DNA from: Ulvibacter antarcticus
Lineage (GTDB): Bacteria; Bacteroidota; Bacteroidia; Flavobacteriales; Flavobacteriaceae
DNA length: 64,000 bases
Assembly (NCBI RefSeq): GCF_003688405.1
Contig: NZ_REFC01000016.1
Coordinates: 87,134-151,133 of the forward strand
Reading direction: 5' to 3'
The notes beneath the pieces were generated by a model, which saw only the letters and a program-made list of their open reading frames with translations, searched no databases and was not told the origin of the DNA. The translations under genes were made by a program, and so were the position numbers. Numbering within the stretch: the first letter of the stretch is position 1; every line of letters begins with the position of its first letter. Below, one piece after another: positions 32,581 through 41,564 of the stretch.

Positions 32581-33129
32581 TTATAAAATTAATTCTAATT
32601 CTTTTTCTAATTCTTCATAAGTGAAGGATCGTTCATAAAATTTACGAGTATTACCATTGTAAATAATCGTAGCGGGTATCGCTCCACTCCATTCTTTGGA
32701 CACTTTTGGAATCCATCTATTTGCATCGGCATCATCCAGTAAAATTACTTGAGATTTTATTTCATTCTTGTCAATAAACGGAATGACTTGAGATTCCAAT
32801 TTATCAGGAAAATCTAGGCTCACTAATATCACTTTTACTTTCGCTTCGGAATATTTTGCTGCTACTTCTTCGAAAGCAGGTAATTCCTTTATACAAGGTT
32901 TACACCAAGTGGCCCAAAAATTGATAATATAAGTAGAATCGTTTTCTTTAGTAAGAAAGGTATTTAATTCATCAAAATTTAAAGAAGGAACCCTAGCCGA
33001 CGATTTTAGCCGTACCGATTCATTAATAGGTTCCATGGTATTTGACATTTCTTGCGAAGCCACCTCAGGTTTTTTATCACCACAGGAAGCTAAAACGCCG
33101 ATGAGAAGTAATATGAAGATCTTTTTCAT
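32581..33129 (-). CDS. TlpA-family thiol-disulfide lipoprotein
   Basis: 182 aa. Lipobox signal MKKIFILLLIGVLASC. TlpA-like thioredoxin fold with WATWCKPCIKELPAFEEV (CxxC) and cis-Pro region SGAIPATIIYNG. 12 bases upstream of the redoxin gene, same operon. Periplasmic reductant. Confidence 0.85.
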   Translation of the reverse strand: MKKIFILLLIGVLASCGDKKPEVASQEMSNTMEPINESVRLKSSARVPSLNFDELNTFLTKENDSTYIINFWATWCKPCIKELPAFEEVAAKYSEAKVKVILVSLDFPDKLESQVIPFIDKNEIKSQVILLDDADANRWIPKVSKEWSGAIPATIIYNGNTRKFYERSFTYEELEKELELIL

Positions 33130-33258
33130 TATCTAAAAATATTCAATTAAATGAATTTCAGAAACAATTTAACAAATCATTCTAAGTCTCGAGATCCGGT
33201 AATTTTAAACATATGTATAAATATTTGTTAAATAGCTTTCAGAAACCAAAATCAACTG

Positions 33259-33292
33259 TACATTTGTATCTACAAATATTGTTGATACAAAT
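33259..33292 (+). promoter_or_regulatory. -7 box inside a MarR-type operator
   Basis: TACATTTG (33259-33266, perfect TAnnTTTG) overlaps a perfect 9-bp inverted repeat ATTTGTATC (33262-33270) / GATACAAAT (33284-33292) that ends at the ATG of the marR gene. A MarR dimer bound there would block its own promoter and start codon. Inference from position and symmetry. Confidence 0.6.
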
Positions 33293-33748
33293 ATGAAGAT
33301 AGAAGAAGCACTAAAATCAATTCACAGTATGGGGATCACCACAAAAACAGTGATCAACATTATGTATACTTCTCGTATTATCGAAGAAGAGATAGTGAGT
33401 GTATTAAAACCATACGACCTTAACATTCCTCAATACAACGTGCTTCGAATTCTTAGGGGACAAAATGGTCAGCCCGCTAATCTATCGACATTACAAGAGC
33501 GCATGGTCGACAGAAATAGTAATACTACCCGTCTAGTAGATAAATTAATTAAAAAAGGCTGGGTAAATCGTTCTGTTTGTAAATCGAACAGACGGAAAGT
33601 GGAAATATTAATCACAAATAAAGGTTTGGAAATATTGAAAGAGCTCGATCCTATTACCGACCAAAACAACGAAAAAATTTTAAGCAACATTTCAAAAGAA
33701 GAATTGGAAGCTTTAAACACAACCTTAGATACATTAAGAACATTTTAA
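33293..33748 (+). CDS. MarR-family transcriptional regulator
   Basis: 151 aa. Winged helix-turn-helix: NIPQYNVLRILRGQNGQPAN, then STLQERMVDRNSNTTRLVDK and wing VCKSNRRKVEILITNKG. Dimerisation helices at both ends. Followed 22 bases later by a yceI gene. The inverted repeat overlapping its own promoter suggests autorepression and control of yceI. A single Cys (VCKSN) could sense oxidants; unproven. Confidence 0.88.
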   Translation: MKIEEALKSIHSMGITTKTVINIMYTSRIIEEEIVSVLKPYDLNIPQYNVLRILRGQNGQPANLSTLQERMVDRNSNTTRLVDKLIKKGWVNRSVCKSNRRKVEILITNKGLEILKELDPITDQNNEKILSNISKEELEALNTTLDTLRTF

Positions 33749-33770
33749 ATCAATAAATAAATAGTAAAAT

Positions 33771-34340
33771 ATGAAAACAACAATGAAAACAATATTATTA
33801 GCAGTAATCGTTATGGGAACCGCAGCTTTCACAACTATCAAAAAAGAAAGAAAAGTTGTAAAAGAGGCCACCATCGAATGGAAAGGTAAAAAAGTTCTAG
33901 GATCTCACAACGGGACTATCGATCTAACTGAAGGCTATCTTGAAATGGAAGGAAATTCGGTTACTGGTGGGAAATTTATAGTGGATATGTCTTCAATTAC
34001 CGTAAACGATCTTGAAGCTGGTAGCGGAAAGGAAAAACTAGAAGGGCACTTAAAAAGTGATGATTTCTTCGGAGTAGAAACGCATCCACAAGCAATTCTT
34101 GAAATTACAACTGCTAAAAAAGTTGAAGCTGGTTACGATATTACCGGAAGTATGACGATCAAAGGAAAAACCAATCCTATTGAATTCACCCTTGCAATGG
34201 GTAAAGACTCTGCTACTGCAGACTTAAAAATAGATCGCACAAAGTACGGAGTTCAATATGGTTCTGGTAGCTTTTTTGATGGTTTAGGTGATAAAGCGAT
34301 TGCTGATAACTTTGAATTGACAGTGAATTTAAAATTTTAG
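33771..34340 (+). CDS. YceI-family lipocalin-like exported protein
   Basis: 189 aa. Signal peptide MKTTMKTILLAVIVMGTAAF. YceI beta-barrel signature: IEWKGKKVLGSHNGTIDLTE, SIKGK-type strand ITGSMTIKGKTNPIEFTL, and DRTKYGVQYGS near the end. Family members bind isoprenoid-type lipids in the periplasm. Probably co-regulated by the MarR protein upstream. Confidence 0.88.
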   Translation: MKTTMKTILLAVIVMGTAAFTTIKKERKVVKEATIEWKGKKVLGSHNGTIDLTEGYLEMEGNSVTGGKFIVDMSSITVNDLEAGSGKEKLEGHLKSDDFFGVETHPQAILEITTAKKVEAGYDITGSMTIKGKTNPIEFTLAMGKDSATADLKIDRTKYGVQYGSGSFFDGLGDKAIADNFELTVNLKF

Positions 34341-34353
34341 TAAAATAAATGTG

Positions 34354-34380
34354 TTGTTATAAATTTGATTTATATATTTG
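34354..34380 (+). promoter_or_regulatory. trp operon promoter
   Basis: -33-like TTG (34354-34356) and perfect -7 TATATTTG (34373-34380), placing the transcript start about 34387, just before the leader peptide. Confidence 0.65.
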
Positions 34381-34391
34381 AAATTCAAATT

Positions 34392-34448
34392 ATGATAACA
34401 ATTATAACAAATAGCTGGTGGTGGAATAAATTACGTCGAACGTCGTGA
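34392..34448 (+). CDS. trpL: trp leader peptide
   Basis: 18 codons: MITIITNSWWWNKLRRTS. Three consecutive TGG (Trp) codons lie between a consensus promoter and a terminator hairpin upstream of trpE, the classical arrangement for transcription attenuation. Ribosome stalling at the Trp codons would free the downstream sequence to form the antiterminator. Confidence 0.9.
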   Translation: MITIITNSWWWNKLRRTS

Positions 34449-34508
34449 TCTAAAGCACTATTAGTATATCCATACAAAGGCTTGTCATTCACGACAGGCC
34501 TTTTTTTA
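34442..34508 (+). promoter_or_regulatory. trp attenuator (antiterminator and terminator)
   Basis: Terminator: AAGGCTTGTC (34477-34486) / GACAGGCCTT (34493-34502) followed by seven T in all. Alternative pairing: GTCGTGA (34442-34448, overlapping the leader stop codon) with TCACGAC (34489-34495), which would break the terminator stem. The alternative is only 7 bp, so the exact fold needs computation, but the design fits a ribosome-mediated attenuator. Confidence 0.75.
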
Positions 34509-34547
34509 TTGTTAGAAATTTAAACACTAAGTCGCTTAAACCTAAAA

Positions 34548-35975
34548 ATGAAATATCACTTAACTACATATTCGAAAAAACTGCTGGCCGATACCCTTAC
34601 TCCGGTATCTGTCTATCTTCGATTGCGGGATAAATTCCCCAATAGTTTACTTCTTGAAAGTAGCGACTACCATGCAAACGACAATAGCTTCAGTTATATC
34701 TGCTGCAACCCAATTGCTTCTATTAAAATTGAAGGTGAACAAATTACACAGCAGCTACCCGATGGTAGCAATACTAACACAGGGATTACAACGAAAACAA
34801 ATATTCCTGGTATCCTGGAAGAATTTGCATCTTCATTTTCATCAGCAATTTCTTCCGAAGCTAAAGAAAAGGGAGAACAGAGCGAATTTAAATTTATAAA
34901 CAATGGGCTGTTTGGATATATGGGCTATGATGCCGTTCGTTATTTTGAAGAAATTGAAATTGACAAAACAAAATCACAACTTTCGATCCCAGATGTCTAT
35001 TATGCTGTTTATCAAAATATCATAGCTATCAATCATTTCAATAATGAAGCTTATATTTTTGCGCATTGTTATGAAGCCGAAAATAACATTCCGCTTATTG
35101 AACGTCTTTTAAAATCGAAGAATTTCGCCGAATATCCATTCAATAGAAATGGAGCTCCCACTACAAATCTGGACGATCAGGGGTTTAAAGACTTAGTTGT
35201 AAAATGCAAAGAACATTGTCAGCGAGGTGATGTATTCCAAATAGTGCCTAGCAAGCGATTTTCGCAGGAATTTACTGGGGACGAATTTAATGTATACCGC
35301 TCATTACGTAGTGTAAATCCGTCGCCGTATTTGTTCTATTTCGATTATGGAAAATTCAAGATCTTTGGGAGTTCCCCCGAAGCCCAATTAGTAGTAAAAG
35401 GCGATAGAGCAGAGATACATCCCATAGCCGGAACCTTCAAACGTACGGGAAATGATGAACAAGATGCCGAACTTGCCAAAGAACTTTCCGTAGATAAAAA
35501 GGAGAATAGCGAACATGTAATGCTAGTAGATCTGGCAAGAAATGATTTAAGCAGACATGGTTCGGAAGTCACCGTCGAAACCTATAGAGAGGTGCAGTTC
35601 TTTTCACATGTAATTCACTTGGTGAGTAAAGTCACCGCAAAAAAACATGCGAATACTTCGACCATGCAAATCGTAGCCGATACTTTTCCAGCGGGTACTC
35701 TAAGCGGCGCTCCAAAACACCGGGCAATGCAATTGCTGGAAGTTTACGAGAATACCAATCGAGAATTCTATGGCGGCGCCATCGGATTTATGGATTTTTC
35801 CGGAGATTTTAATCATGCTATTATCATACGATCTTTTGTGAGTAAAGATCATAAACTACATTATCAGGCTGGAGCAGGTGTAGTTTCCGACAGTGATGCG
35901 GAAAAAGAATTACAGGAAGTATATAATAAACTAGGAGCCCTGACAAAGGCACTTGAATTAGCTGAAAACATCTAA
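34548..35975 (+). CDS. trpE: Anthranilate synthase component I
   Basis: 475 aa. Chorismate-binding C-terminal domain with CQRGDVFQIVPSKRFSQEF, ADIHP-like AEIHPIAGTFKRTG, DLARNDLSR and the end loop AGAGVVSDSDAEKE. The N-terminal domain carries the Trp-feedback motif region LLESSDYHAND. First committed step of Trp synthesis, with glutamine-derived ammonia from TrpG encoded 2 bases later. Confidence 0.96.
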   Translation: MKYHLTTYSKKLLADTLTPVSVYLRLRDKFPNSLLLESSDYHANDNSFSYICCNPIASIKIEGEQITQQLPDGSNTNTGITTKTNIPGILEEFASSFSSAISSEAKEKGEQSEFKFINNGLFGYMGYDAVRYFEEIEIDKTKSQLSIPDVYYAVYQNIIAINHFNNEAYIFAHCYEAENNIPLIERLLKSKNFAEYPFNRNGAPTTNLDDQGFKDLVVKCKEHCQRGDVFQIVPSKRFSQEFTGDEFNVYRSLRSVNPSPYLFYFDYGKFKIFGSSPEAQLVVKGDRAEIHPIAGTFKRTGNDEQDAELAKELSVDKKENSEHVMLVDLARNDLSRHGSEVTVETYREVQFFSHVIHLVSKVTAKKHANTSTMQIVADTFPAGTLSGAPKHRAMQLLEVYENTNREFYGGAIGFMDFSGDFNHAIIIRSFVSKDHKLHYQAGAGVVSDSDAEKELQEVYNKLGALTKALELAENI

Positions 35976-35977
35976 CT

Positions 35978-36544
35978 ATGAAAGTATTGGTAATTGATAA
36001 CTACGACAGCTTTGTGTACAATTTAGTGCATTATCTGGAAGAACTCGATTGCGAGGTAACGGTGCTTCGAAACGATCGATTTATACTCGACGAGCTTGAG
36101 CATTATGACAAAATCCTATTATCTCCCGGCCCGGGAATACCCGATGAAGCAGGACAATTAAAGGCAGTTATTACTAAATATGCCGCAACCAAAAGCATAT
36201 TGGGAGTTTGCCTGGGGCAACAAGCAATTGGGGAAGTTTTTGGAGGTTCGATCGAAAATCTTAGTAAGGTTTTTCACGGGGTGGCAACCAAAGCTAGAAT
36301 TATAGTGAATGATGAGCCTCTTTTTAAGAATCTGGAAGAGGAAATCGAAATCGGAAGATATCATTCCTGGGTAGTTTCAACAGATGGATTCCCCGACGCT
36401 CTTGAAATAACGTCGGTGGACGAAAACGGGCAGATTATGTCATTACGCCACAGAACTTATGATGTGAGAGGTGTGCAGTTTCACCCCGAAAGCGTTTTAA
36501 CTCCTAAGGGCAAAGAGATTATAAAAAACTGGGTAGAATCTTAA
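35978..36544 (+). CDS. trpG: Anthranilate synthase component II (glutamine amidotransferase)
   Basis: 188 aa, class I GATase. Start VLVIDNYDSFVYNLVHYLEE, oxyanion loop LSPGPGIPDEAG, nucleophile Cys in LGVCLGQQAIGE, catalytic His/Glu in VQFHPESVLTPKG. Stand-alone amidotransferase, not fused to TrpD. Supplies ammonia to TrpE. Confidence 0.96.
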   Translation: MKVLVIDNYDSFVYNLVHYLEELDCEVTVLRNDRFILDELEHYDKILLSPGPGIPDEAGQLKAVITKYAATKSILGVCLGQQAIGEVFGGSIENLSKVFHGVATKARIIVNDEPLFKNLEEEIEIGRYHSWVVSTDGFPDALEITSVDENGQIMSLRHRTYDVRGVQFHPESVLTPKGKEIIKNWVES

Positions 36545-36573
36545 AACAGATTACTACTAATTAAAAAAAGAAA

Positions 36574-37569
36574 ATGAAAATAATTCTTAACAGACTTATC
36601 AATCACGAACCACTTTCAAAAGAAGAGGCAAGAGGCGTATTGGTATCTATTTCCGAAGGGAAATACAACCCGAGTCAGATTGCGGCATTTCTTACAGTAT
36701 ACATGATGAGAAGCGTACGATTGGAAGAATTGGAAGGCTTTAGAGATGCATTATTAGATCTTTGTTTGGCAGTCGATTTCAGCGATTACAATACTATTGA
36801 CCTTTGTGGTACCGGAGGTGACGGCAAGAATACTTTTAATATTTCTACGCTTTCTTCATTTGTAACAGCCGGTGCCGGAGTACTCGTTACCAAACACGGT
36901 AATTATGGTGTGTCATCCGTTAGTGGAAGCAGTAACGTAATGGAACATCTAGGTATACGTTTCAGTAACGATAGTTCCTTTCTTAAAAAGTGTCTGGAAC
37001 AAGCAGGAATCTGTGTTCTTCATGCTCCTCTCTTCCATCCTGCGATGAAAAATGTAGCTCCGATTCGGAAGGAATTAGGTGTCAAAACATTTTTTAATAT
37101 GCTCGGGCCAATGGTAAATCCGGCATTTCCAAAGAATCAATTAGTAGGTGTTTTCGATTTAGAACTTGCTAGAATGTACGGCTATCTCTATCAAAAAGGA
37201 ACTAAAAATTACGCTATTCTTCATGCGATGGATGGATACGACGAAATATCGCTTACAGACAAAGTGAAAGTTATTTCTAATGCTTCGGAAACGATATTAA
37301 TGGCTGAAGATTTTGGTGTAAATCAAATATTACAATCTGATATTTACGGTGGTGAATCGGTCGATGAATCTGCAAAGATTTTTATGAAGGTACTTCAAGG
37401 TGAAGGGACTTCTGCCCAAAACAATGTGGTTTGTGCAAACGCCGGAATGGCAATTTCGGTAGTAGAGAAATGTAGCATTATGGATGGTTTCGAAAAAGCC
37501 AAAGATTCACTGAAATCAGGAAATGCATTAAAATCATTGCAAAAATTACAAGCACTCAGTCGTAGCTAA
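36574..37569 (+). CDS. trpD: Anthranilate phosphoribosyltransferase
   Basis: 331 aa. PRPP site DLCGTGGDGKNTFNISTLSS, the NYGVSSVSGSSNVME loop, anthranilate-binding HPAMKNVAPIRKELGVKTFF and LGPMVNPA. Transfers phosphoribose from PRPP to anthranilate. Confidence 0.95.
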   Translation: MKIILNRLINHEPLSKEEARGVLVSISEGKYNPSQIAAFLTVYMMRSVRLEELEGFRDALLDLCLAVDFSDYNTIDLCGTGGDGKNTFNISTLSSFVTAGAGVLVTKHGNYGVSSVSGSSNVMEHLGIRFSNDSSFLKKCLEQAGICVLHAPLFHPAMKNVAPIRKELGVKTFFNMLGPMVNPAFPKNQLVGVFDLELARMYGYLYQKGTKNYAILHAMDGYDEISLTDKVKVISNASETILMAEDFGVNQILQSDIYGGESVDESAKIFMKVLQGEGTSAQNNVVCANAGMAISVVEKCSIMDGFEKAKDSLKSGNALKSLQKLQALSRS

Positions 37570-37581
37570 CAACCATTAAAC

Positions 37582-38364
37582 ATGACAATACTCGATACCA
37601 TAACGGCCTATAAACTAAAGGAAGTAAACGCAAAGAAAAAGGTACTTCCACAAAGTCTTTTAGAACATTTTCCGTTTTTTGATAGAGTACCGATTTCCCT
37701 TGCAGAGGCACTTAGAAACGCTCCAACGGGGATCATTGCAGAACACAAACGTCGTTCGCCTAGTAAGTCTGTGATCAATGATAAGGTGTCTATAGATGAA
37801 GTTGCCATTGGCTATGAAAAAGCTGGAATTAGCGGCATGTCTGTGCTTACCGACACTAAATTTTTTGGAGGGTCTTTAGATGATTTGGTACTCGCAAGAG
37901 CAGTCACCTCTTTTCCATTGCTTCGGAAAGAATTTATTGTCGATCCATATCAGATTTACGAGGCCAAGGCCTATGGAGCCGATGCAATTTTATTGATTGC
38001 AGCCTGTCTGAAGCAAAGTGAGTTGAAAGACTATTCGGAAATTGCTAAAAGTATCGGACTCGACGTACTTTTAGAAGTACATAATATGGAAGAACTTGAA
38101 AAATCGTTACTTCCATCGGTTGATATGTTGGGAGTAAATAACAGAAACTTAAAGACCTTTGAAGTATCAACCAATATTAGCAAAGAGCTTTCAAAACATA
38201 TCCCCGACGAATTTGTAAAGGTGTCGGAGAGTGGAATTAGCTCGGTAGAAACAATAAAAGAATTAAAAGAATATGGTTTTAACGGATTCCTTATTGGGGA
38301 GAATTTTATGAAAACAGACAATCCCGGAGAAAGTGCTTCCGACTTTTTAAAACAATTACAATGA
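37582..38364 (+). CDS. trpC: Indole-3-glycerol-phosphate synthase
   Basis: 260 aa TIM barrel. IIAEHKRRSPSKSVIND (catalytic Lys in the first strand), LTDTKFFGGSLDD, LRKEFIVDPYQIYEAKAYGA, LGVNNRNLKTFEV and VSESGISS. Monofunctional, not fused to TrpF as it is in E. coli. Overlaps trpF by 4 bases. Confidence 0.96.
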   Translation: MTILDTITAYKLKEVNAKKKVLPQSLLEHFPFFDRVPISLAEALRNAPTGIIAEHKRRSPSKSVINDKVSIDEVAIGYEKAGISGMSVLTDTKFFGGSLDDLVLARAVTSFPLLRKEFIVDPYQIYEAKAYGADAILLIAACLKQSELKDYSEIAKSIGLDVLLEVHNMEELEKSLLPSVDMLGVNNRNLKTFEVSTNISKELSKHIPDEFVKVSESGISSVETIKELKEYGFNGFLIGENFMKTDNPGESASDFLKQLQ

Positions 38365-39065
38365 AAAAAGTCGCTCTAAAGATCTGCGGAATGAACCAGA
38401 ATACTTCGGAAGTTGCCATGCTTCAGCCGGATTATCTTGGATTTATCTTTTATGATAAAAGTCCGAGAGACTTTAGTGGCGAAATCCCTAGCCTTCCGAA
38501 GCACATAAAAAAAGTAGGTGTATTTGTAAACGCATCATTGGAAGAAATTTCAGAAAAAATAAAAAAATACAATCTGGATGTCATTCAACTTCATGGAGAA
38601 GAATCACCGACATTTTGTGAAAAATTAAGAGATGCTATAACGACAACAGTCGAAGTACCTGTGCTGAGCGCAGTCGAAGAACCTGTACTGAGCGCAGTCG
38701 AAGTACCTGTGCTGAGCGCAGTCGAAGTATGGAAGGTGTTTAGCATCAAAGACAGTTTTAACTTCGACCTGCTAACGCCATTTGAAAACAAAGTGGACAA
38801 ATTCTTATTCGACACTAAAGGCAAAGAAAAAGGAGGGAATGGCTATGTATTCGATTGGCGAATCTTGGAAAATTATCCTTCCAAAAAACCATTTATTCTA
38901 AGTGGCGGAATTGGCTTAAATGAAATAGAGAAACTAAAAAGTATATTGAAATCAGATTTGCCGATACATGCTATTGACGTGAACAGCAAATTCGAATCGG
39001 AACCCGGATTAAAGAATACAGACGACTTAAAACAATTCATGCAGGAACTGCAAACTGAAGACTAA
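38361..39065 (+). CDS. trpF: Phosphoribosylanthranilate isomerase with in-frame repeat insertion
   Basis: 234 aa, about 25 longer than usual. Catalytic Cys in LKICGMNQ; strand motifs [30 protein letters not shown] and the phosphate-site end [13 protein letters not shown]. Between the helix ending KLRDAITTT and the strand VWKVFSIKD lies a foreign block of three 8-residue units ([24 protein letters not shown]) plus VEV, encoded by 24-bp DNA repeats at 38649-38729. The insertion sits between secondary-structure elements and leaves catalytic residues intact, so the enzyme is probably active. Operon intact around it. Confidence 0.92.
   Translation: MKKVALKICGMNQNTSEVAMLQPDYLGFIFYDKSPRDFSGEIPSLPKHIKKVGVFVNASLEEISEKIKKYNLDVIQLHGEESPTFCEKLRDAITTTVEVPVLSAVEEPVLSAVEVPVLSAVEVWKVFSIKDSFNFDLLTPFENKVDKFLFDTKGKEKGGNGYVFDWRILENYPSKKPFILSGGIGLNEIEKLKSILKSDLPIHAIDVNSKFESEPGLKNTDDLKQFMQELQTED
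38649..38729 (+). repeat. Three 24-bp tandem units inserted in trpF (REP-like sequence)
   Basis: GTCGAAGTACCTGTGCTGAGCGCA repeated three times with two base changes in the middle copy, then GTCGAAGTA. The word GAGCGCAGTCGA recurs at 54359-54370, downstream of two convergent genes, so this is a dispersed repeat family that here entered a coding sequence in frame. Confidence 0.8.
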
Positions 39066-39069
39066 AAAC

Positions 39070-40251
39070 ATGAAATACAACGCAGACGAAAAAGGATATT
39101 ACGGAGAATTTGGAGGTGCCTATATTCCTGAAATGCTCTATCCCAATGTAGAAGAATTACGACAGAACTATCTCAAGATAATGGCAGAAGAAAGCTTTCA
39201 GAAGGAATTCAACGAGCTACTCAAAGAATATGTAGGTCGCCCAACTCCGCTCTATTTTGCAAAACGCCTTTCAGAAAAATACAACACAAAAATTTATCTT
39301 AAACGAGAAGATTTGTGTCATACAGGAGCACATAAAGTAAACAATACGATTGGACAGATTCTCATGGCACAGCGTCTAAAAAAGAAACGAATCATCGCAG
39401 AAACCGGTGCCGGACAACACGGAGTAGCAACAGCAACGGTTTGCGCCCTTATGGGCTTGGAGTGTATCGTTTATATGGGTGAGATTGATATCGAACGACA
39501 GGCTCCTAATGTAGCACGAATGAAAATGCTGGGTGCCACCGTTGTACCTGCGCTTAGCGGAAGTAGAACTTTGAAAGATGCTACCAACGAAGCCATTCGG
39601 GATTGGATTAATAACCCTACAGACACGCATTACATCATTGGAAGCGTCGTAGGACCTCATCCCTACCCTGATATGGTGGCGCGTTTCCAGTCGGTTATTT
39701 CCAAAGAAATTAAGAGTCAGTTGCAGGAAAAGGAAGGGCGTAAAAACCCAGATTATGTTATTGCTTGTGTTGGTGGAGGAAGTAATGCTGCGGGTGCTTT
39801 TTACGAATATCTTGACACTCCCGAGGTTGGGATTCTCGCCGTCGAGGCTGCCGGAAAGGGAATTGATACCGGCAAGAGCGCTGCAACCTCTGTACTCGGT
39901 AAAATGGGAATCATTCACGGTAGCAAAACGCTGTTGATGCAGACTCCCGACGGACAGATTACCGAGCCATATTCGATATCGGCTGGTTTGGATTATCCGG
40001 GTGTTGGTCCTATGCATGCACATTTATTTAAGAGTGGAAGAGGAGAATTTCATTCGGTTACAGATGACGAAGCCATGAAAGCAGGTCTTGAACTTTGCAA
40101 GCTGGAGGGTATTATTCCCGCCATTGAAAGCAGTCATGCGCTGGCTTTATTTGAGAAGAAACAATTTAAAAAAGAAGATGTTATCGTTGTAAATTTAAGT
40201 GGTCGTGGCGATAAAGACCTCAACACTTATATCGAATATTTTAATTTATAA
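39070..40251 (+). CDS. trpB: Tryptophan synthase beta chain
   Basis: 393 aa, PLP enzyme. [20 protein letters not shown] (Lys binds PLP), [26 protein letters not shown] (PLP phosphate), and end [11 protein letters not shown]. Condenses indole with serine. Followed by 134 bases holding a structured repeat before trpA, an unusual gap because trpBA are normally adjacent. Confidence 0.97.
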   Translation: MKYNADEKGYYGEFGGAYIPEMLYPNVEELRQNYLKIMAEESFQKEFNELLKEYVGRPTPLYFAKRLSEKYNTKIYLKREDLCHTGAHKVNNTIGQILMAQRLKKKRIIAETGAGQHGVATATVCALMGLECIVYMGEIDIERQAPNVARMKMLGATVVPALSGSRTLKDATNEAIRDWINNPTDTHYIIGSVVGPHPYPDMVARFQSVISKEIKSQLQEKEGRKNPDYVIACVGGGSNAAGAFYEYLDTPEVGILAVEAAGKGIDTGKSAATSVLGKMGIIHGSKTLLMQTPDGQITEPYSISAGLDYPGVGPMHAHLFKSGRGEFHSVTDDEAMKAGLELCKLEGIIPAIESSHALALFEKKQFKKEDVIVVNLSGRGDKDLNTYIEYFNL

Positions 40252-40253
40252 TA

Positions 40254-40375
40254 TGGCGTTACCCTACATCCCCGCATTGGGCGGATATGGAGGGTCGGGC
40301 TTTCGCTACTCGCTTCCTCTTTCGCAAAAGCTTCAGAGGAGAGCTCAAACAATTAGCTCAATCCCTAACGCAAAA
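40254..40375 (-). ncRNA. Structured RNA-like repeat element, copy 2 (antisense to the trp operon)
   Basis: Read on the minus strand it begins TTTGCGTTAGGGATTGAGCT, contains GCGAAAGCCCGACCC and ends GGGTAACGCCAT. This is the same order of conserved words as the copy at 7432-7515: GCGTTAGGGATTGA, GAAAGCCCG, AACGCC. Stems differ in sequence but pair: GCGTTA/TAACGC at the ends, GAGCT/AGCTC and AGAGGA/TCCTCT inside, AGGGT/ACCCT and CCGC/GCGG in the distal arm. Inserted between trpB and trpA. Confidence 0.5.
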
Positions 40376-40385
40376 AGAACAATAC

Positions 40386-41147
40386 ATGAATAGAATTCAA
40401 CAAAAACTAGAGCAAGATAAAAAACTGTTATCCATCTATTTCAGTGCAGGCTTCCCTGAGCTAAATGACACTGTTTCGATTTTGGAGAAATTGGAAGCCA
40501 ATGGCGTGGATATGGTAGAGATCGGACTCCCTTTTAGTGATCCTTTGGCAGATGGCCCAACGATCCAACAAAGTTCTACGCAGGCGCTTAAAAACGGTAT
40601 GACTACACAAATCCTGTTCGATCAGCTAGAGAACATTCGGGAGCGTGTATCGATTCCTTTATTGATAATGGGGTATTTTAATCCTATTCTTCAATATGGT
40701 GTGGAAGCATTTTGTAAAAAGTGCAAAGAATCAGGAATCGACGGACTTATTATTCCCGATCTTCCATTAGCAGAATACGAAGCGCATTATAAAGATATCT
40801 TCGACAAATATGGTTTAATGAACATTTTCCTAATTACGCCACAGACTTCCGACGATAGAATTCATCAAATCGATGCCGCTTCAAAAGGGTTTATTTATAT
40901 GGTAAGTAGTGCGAGTACGACGGGATCGGGTTCAGCTTTCGGAAACGAACAAGAAGAATACTTCGAACGTATCCATAAGCTAAAACTAAAAAATCCTTGC
41001 ATCGTAGGTTTCGGAATAAAAGATGCCAATACTTTTTCTATGGCAACGAAAAGAGCTTCAGGAGCCATTATTGGTAGCGGATTTATAAAGATGCTGTCAA
41101 AAGATGGTATTGAAGGTATTGGACCATTCGTTGCAGCCATTCGTTAA
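40386..41147 (+). CDS. trpA: Tryptophan synthase alpha chain
   Basis: 253 aa from the ATG at 40386 (MNRIQQKLEQD); the longer open frame upstream runs through the structured repeat and was rejected. Motifs: LSIYFSAGFPELNDT, catalytic Glu in MVEIGLPFSDPLADGPTIQ, IIPDLPLAEYEAHY (catalytic Asp), GFIYMVSSASTTGSG and IVGFGIKDAN. Cleaves indole-3-glycerol phosphate. Last gene of the operon. Confidence 0.96.
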   Translation: MNRIQQKLEQDKKLLSIYFSAGFPELNDTVSILEKLEANGVDMVEIGLPFSDPLADGPTIQQSSTQALKNGMTTQILFDQLENIRERVSIPLLIMGYFNPILQYGVEAFCKKCKESGIDGLIIPDLPLAEYEAHYKDIFDKYGLMNIFLITPQTSDDRIHQIDAASKGFIYMVSSASTTGSGSAFGNEQEEYFERIHKLKLKNPCIVGFGIKDANTFSMATKRASGAIIGSGFIKMLSKDGIEGIGPFVAAIR

Positions 41148-41239
41148 CTTTAACCAGGGTTTAGCATGTTCTTAATACAATTTATGATTTGAATTCTTTA
41201 TTTTATTAGTTAATAACAAAAACAACTAATAGATACATT

Positions 41240-41365
41240 ATGGGTAAGGGAGACAAAAAGACGAAACGCGGTAAGATTATATTAGGGACATATGGAAAGC
41301 TAAGACCAAAACGAGGGAAGTTCAAAATAAGACCAAAAACGATCAAAGGCCCGCAGGCGAAATAG
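41240..41365 (+). CDS. Thx-like 30S ribosomal peptide
   Basis: 41 aa, very basic: MGKGDKKTKRGKIILGTYGK, then LRPKRGKFKIRPKTIKGPQAK. The start MGKGDKKTKRGKI..GTYGK..P is that of the bacterial Thx (S31-like) peptide, which binds the head of the 30S subunit; Bacteroidota copies are about 26-45 aa. Own terminator downstream. Confidence 0.8.
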   Translation: MGKGDKKTKRGKIILGTYGKLRPKRGKFKIRPKTIKGPQAK

Positions 41366-41401
41366 TATAATTTGAAAAAGAATTTCGAATTATCTTCAAT
41401 A

Positions 41402-41446
41402 AAAAAAATGCCGACAATAGGATTTTTCTATTGTCGGCATTTTTGT
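41402..41446 (+). terminator. Terminator after the Thx-like gene
   Basis: ATGCCGACAATAG-gattttt-CTATTGTCGGCAT followed by TTTT and preceded by eight A; strong in both directions. Confidence 0.85.
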
Positions 41447-41564
41447 GCTCACTATCTACCTGGTTAATGAAATATTTCAGAAGATACTATAATTAACTAA
41501 ACGACCCCGCACTACAAGTGCAGGGGTTTAGATGCGCAATAAAATTGCTAAAAATATCCTTCCC

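Noticed and set aside
40287..40385. Extended N-terminus of TrpA
   Set aside because: The extra 33 residues are encoded by the structured repeat; the ATG at 40386 matches the normal TrpA start.
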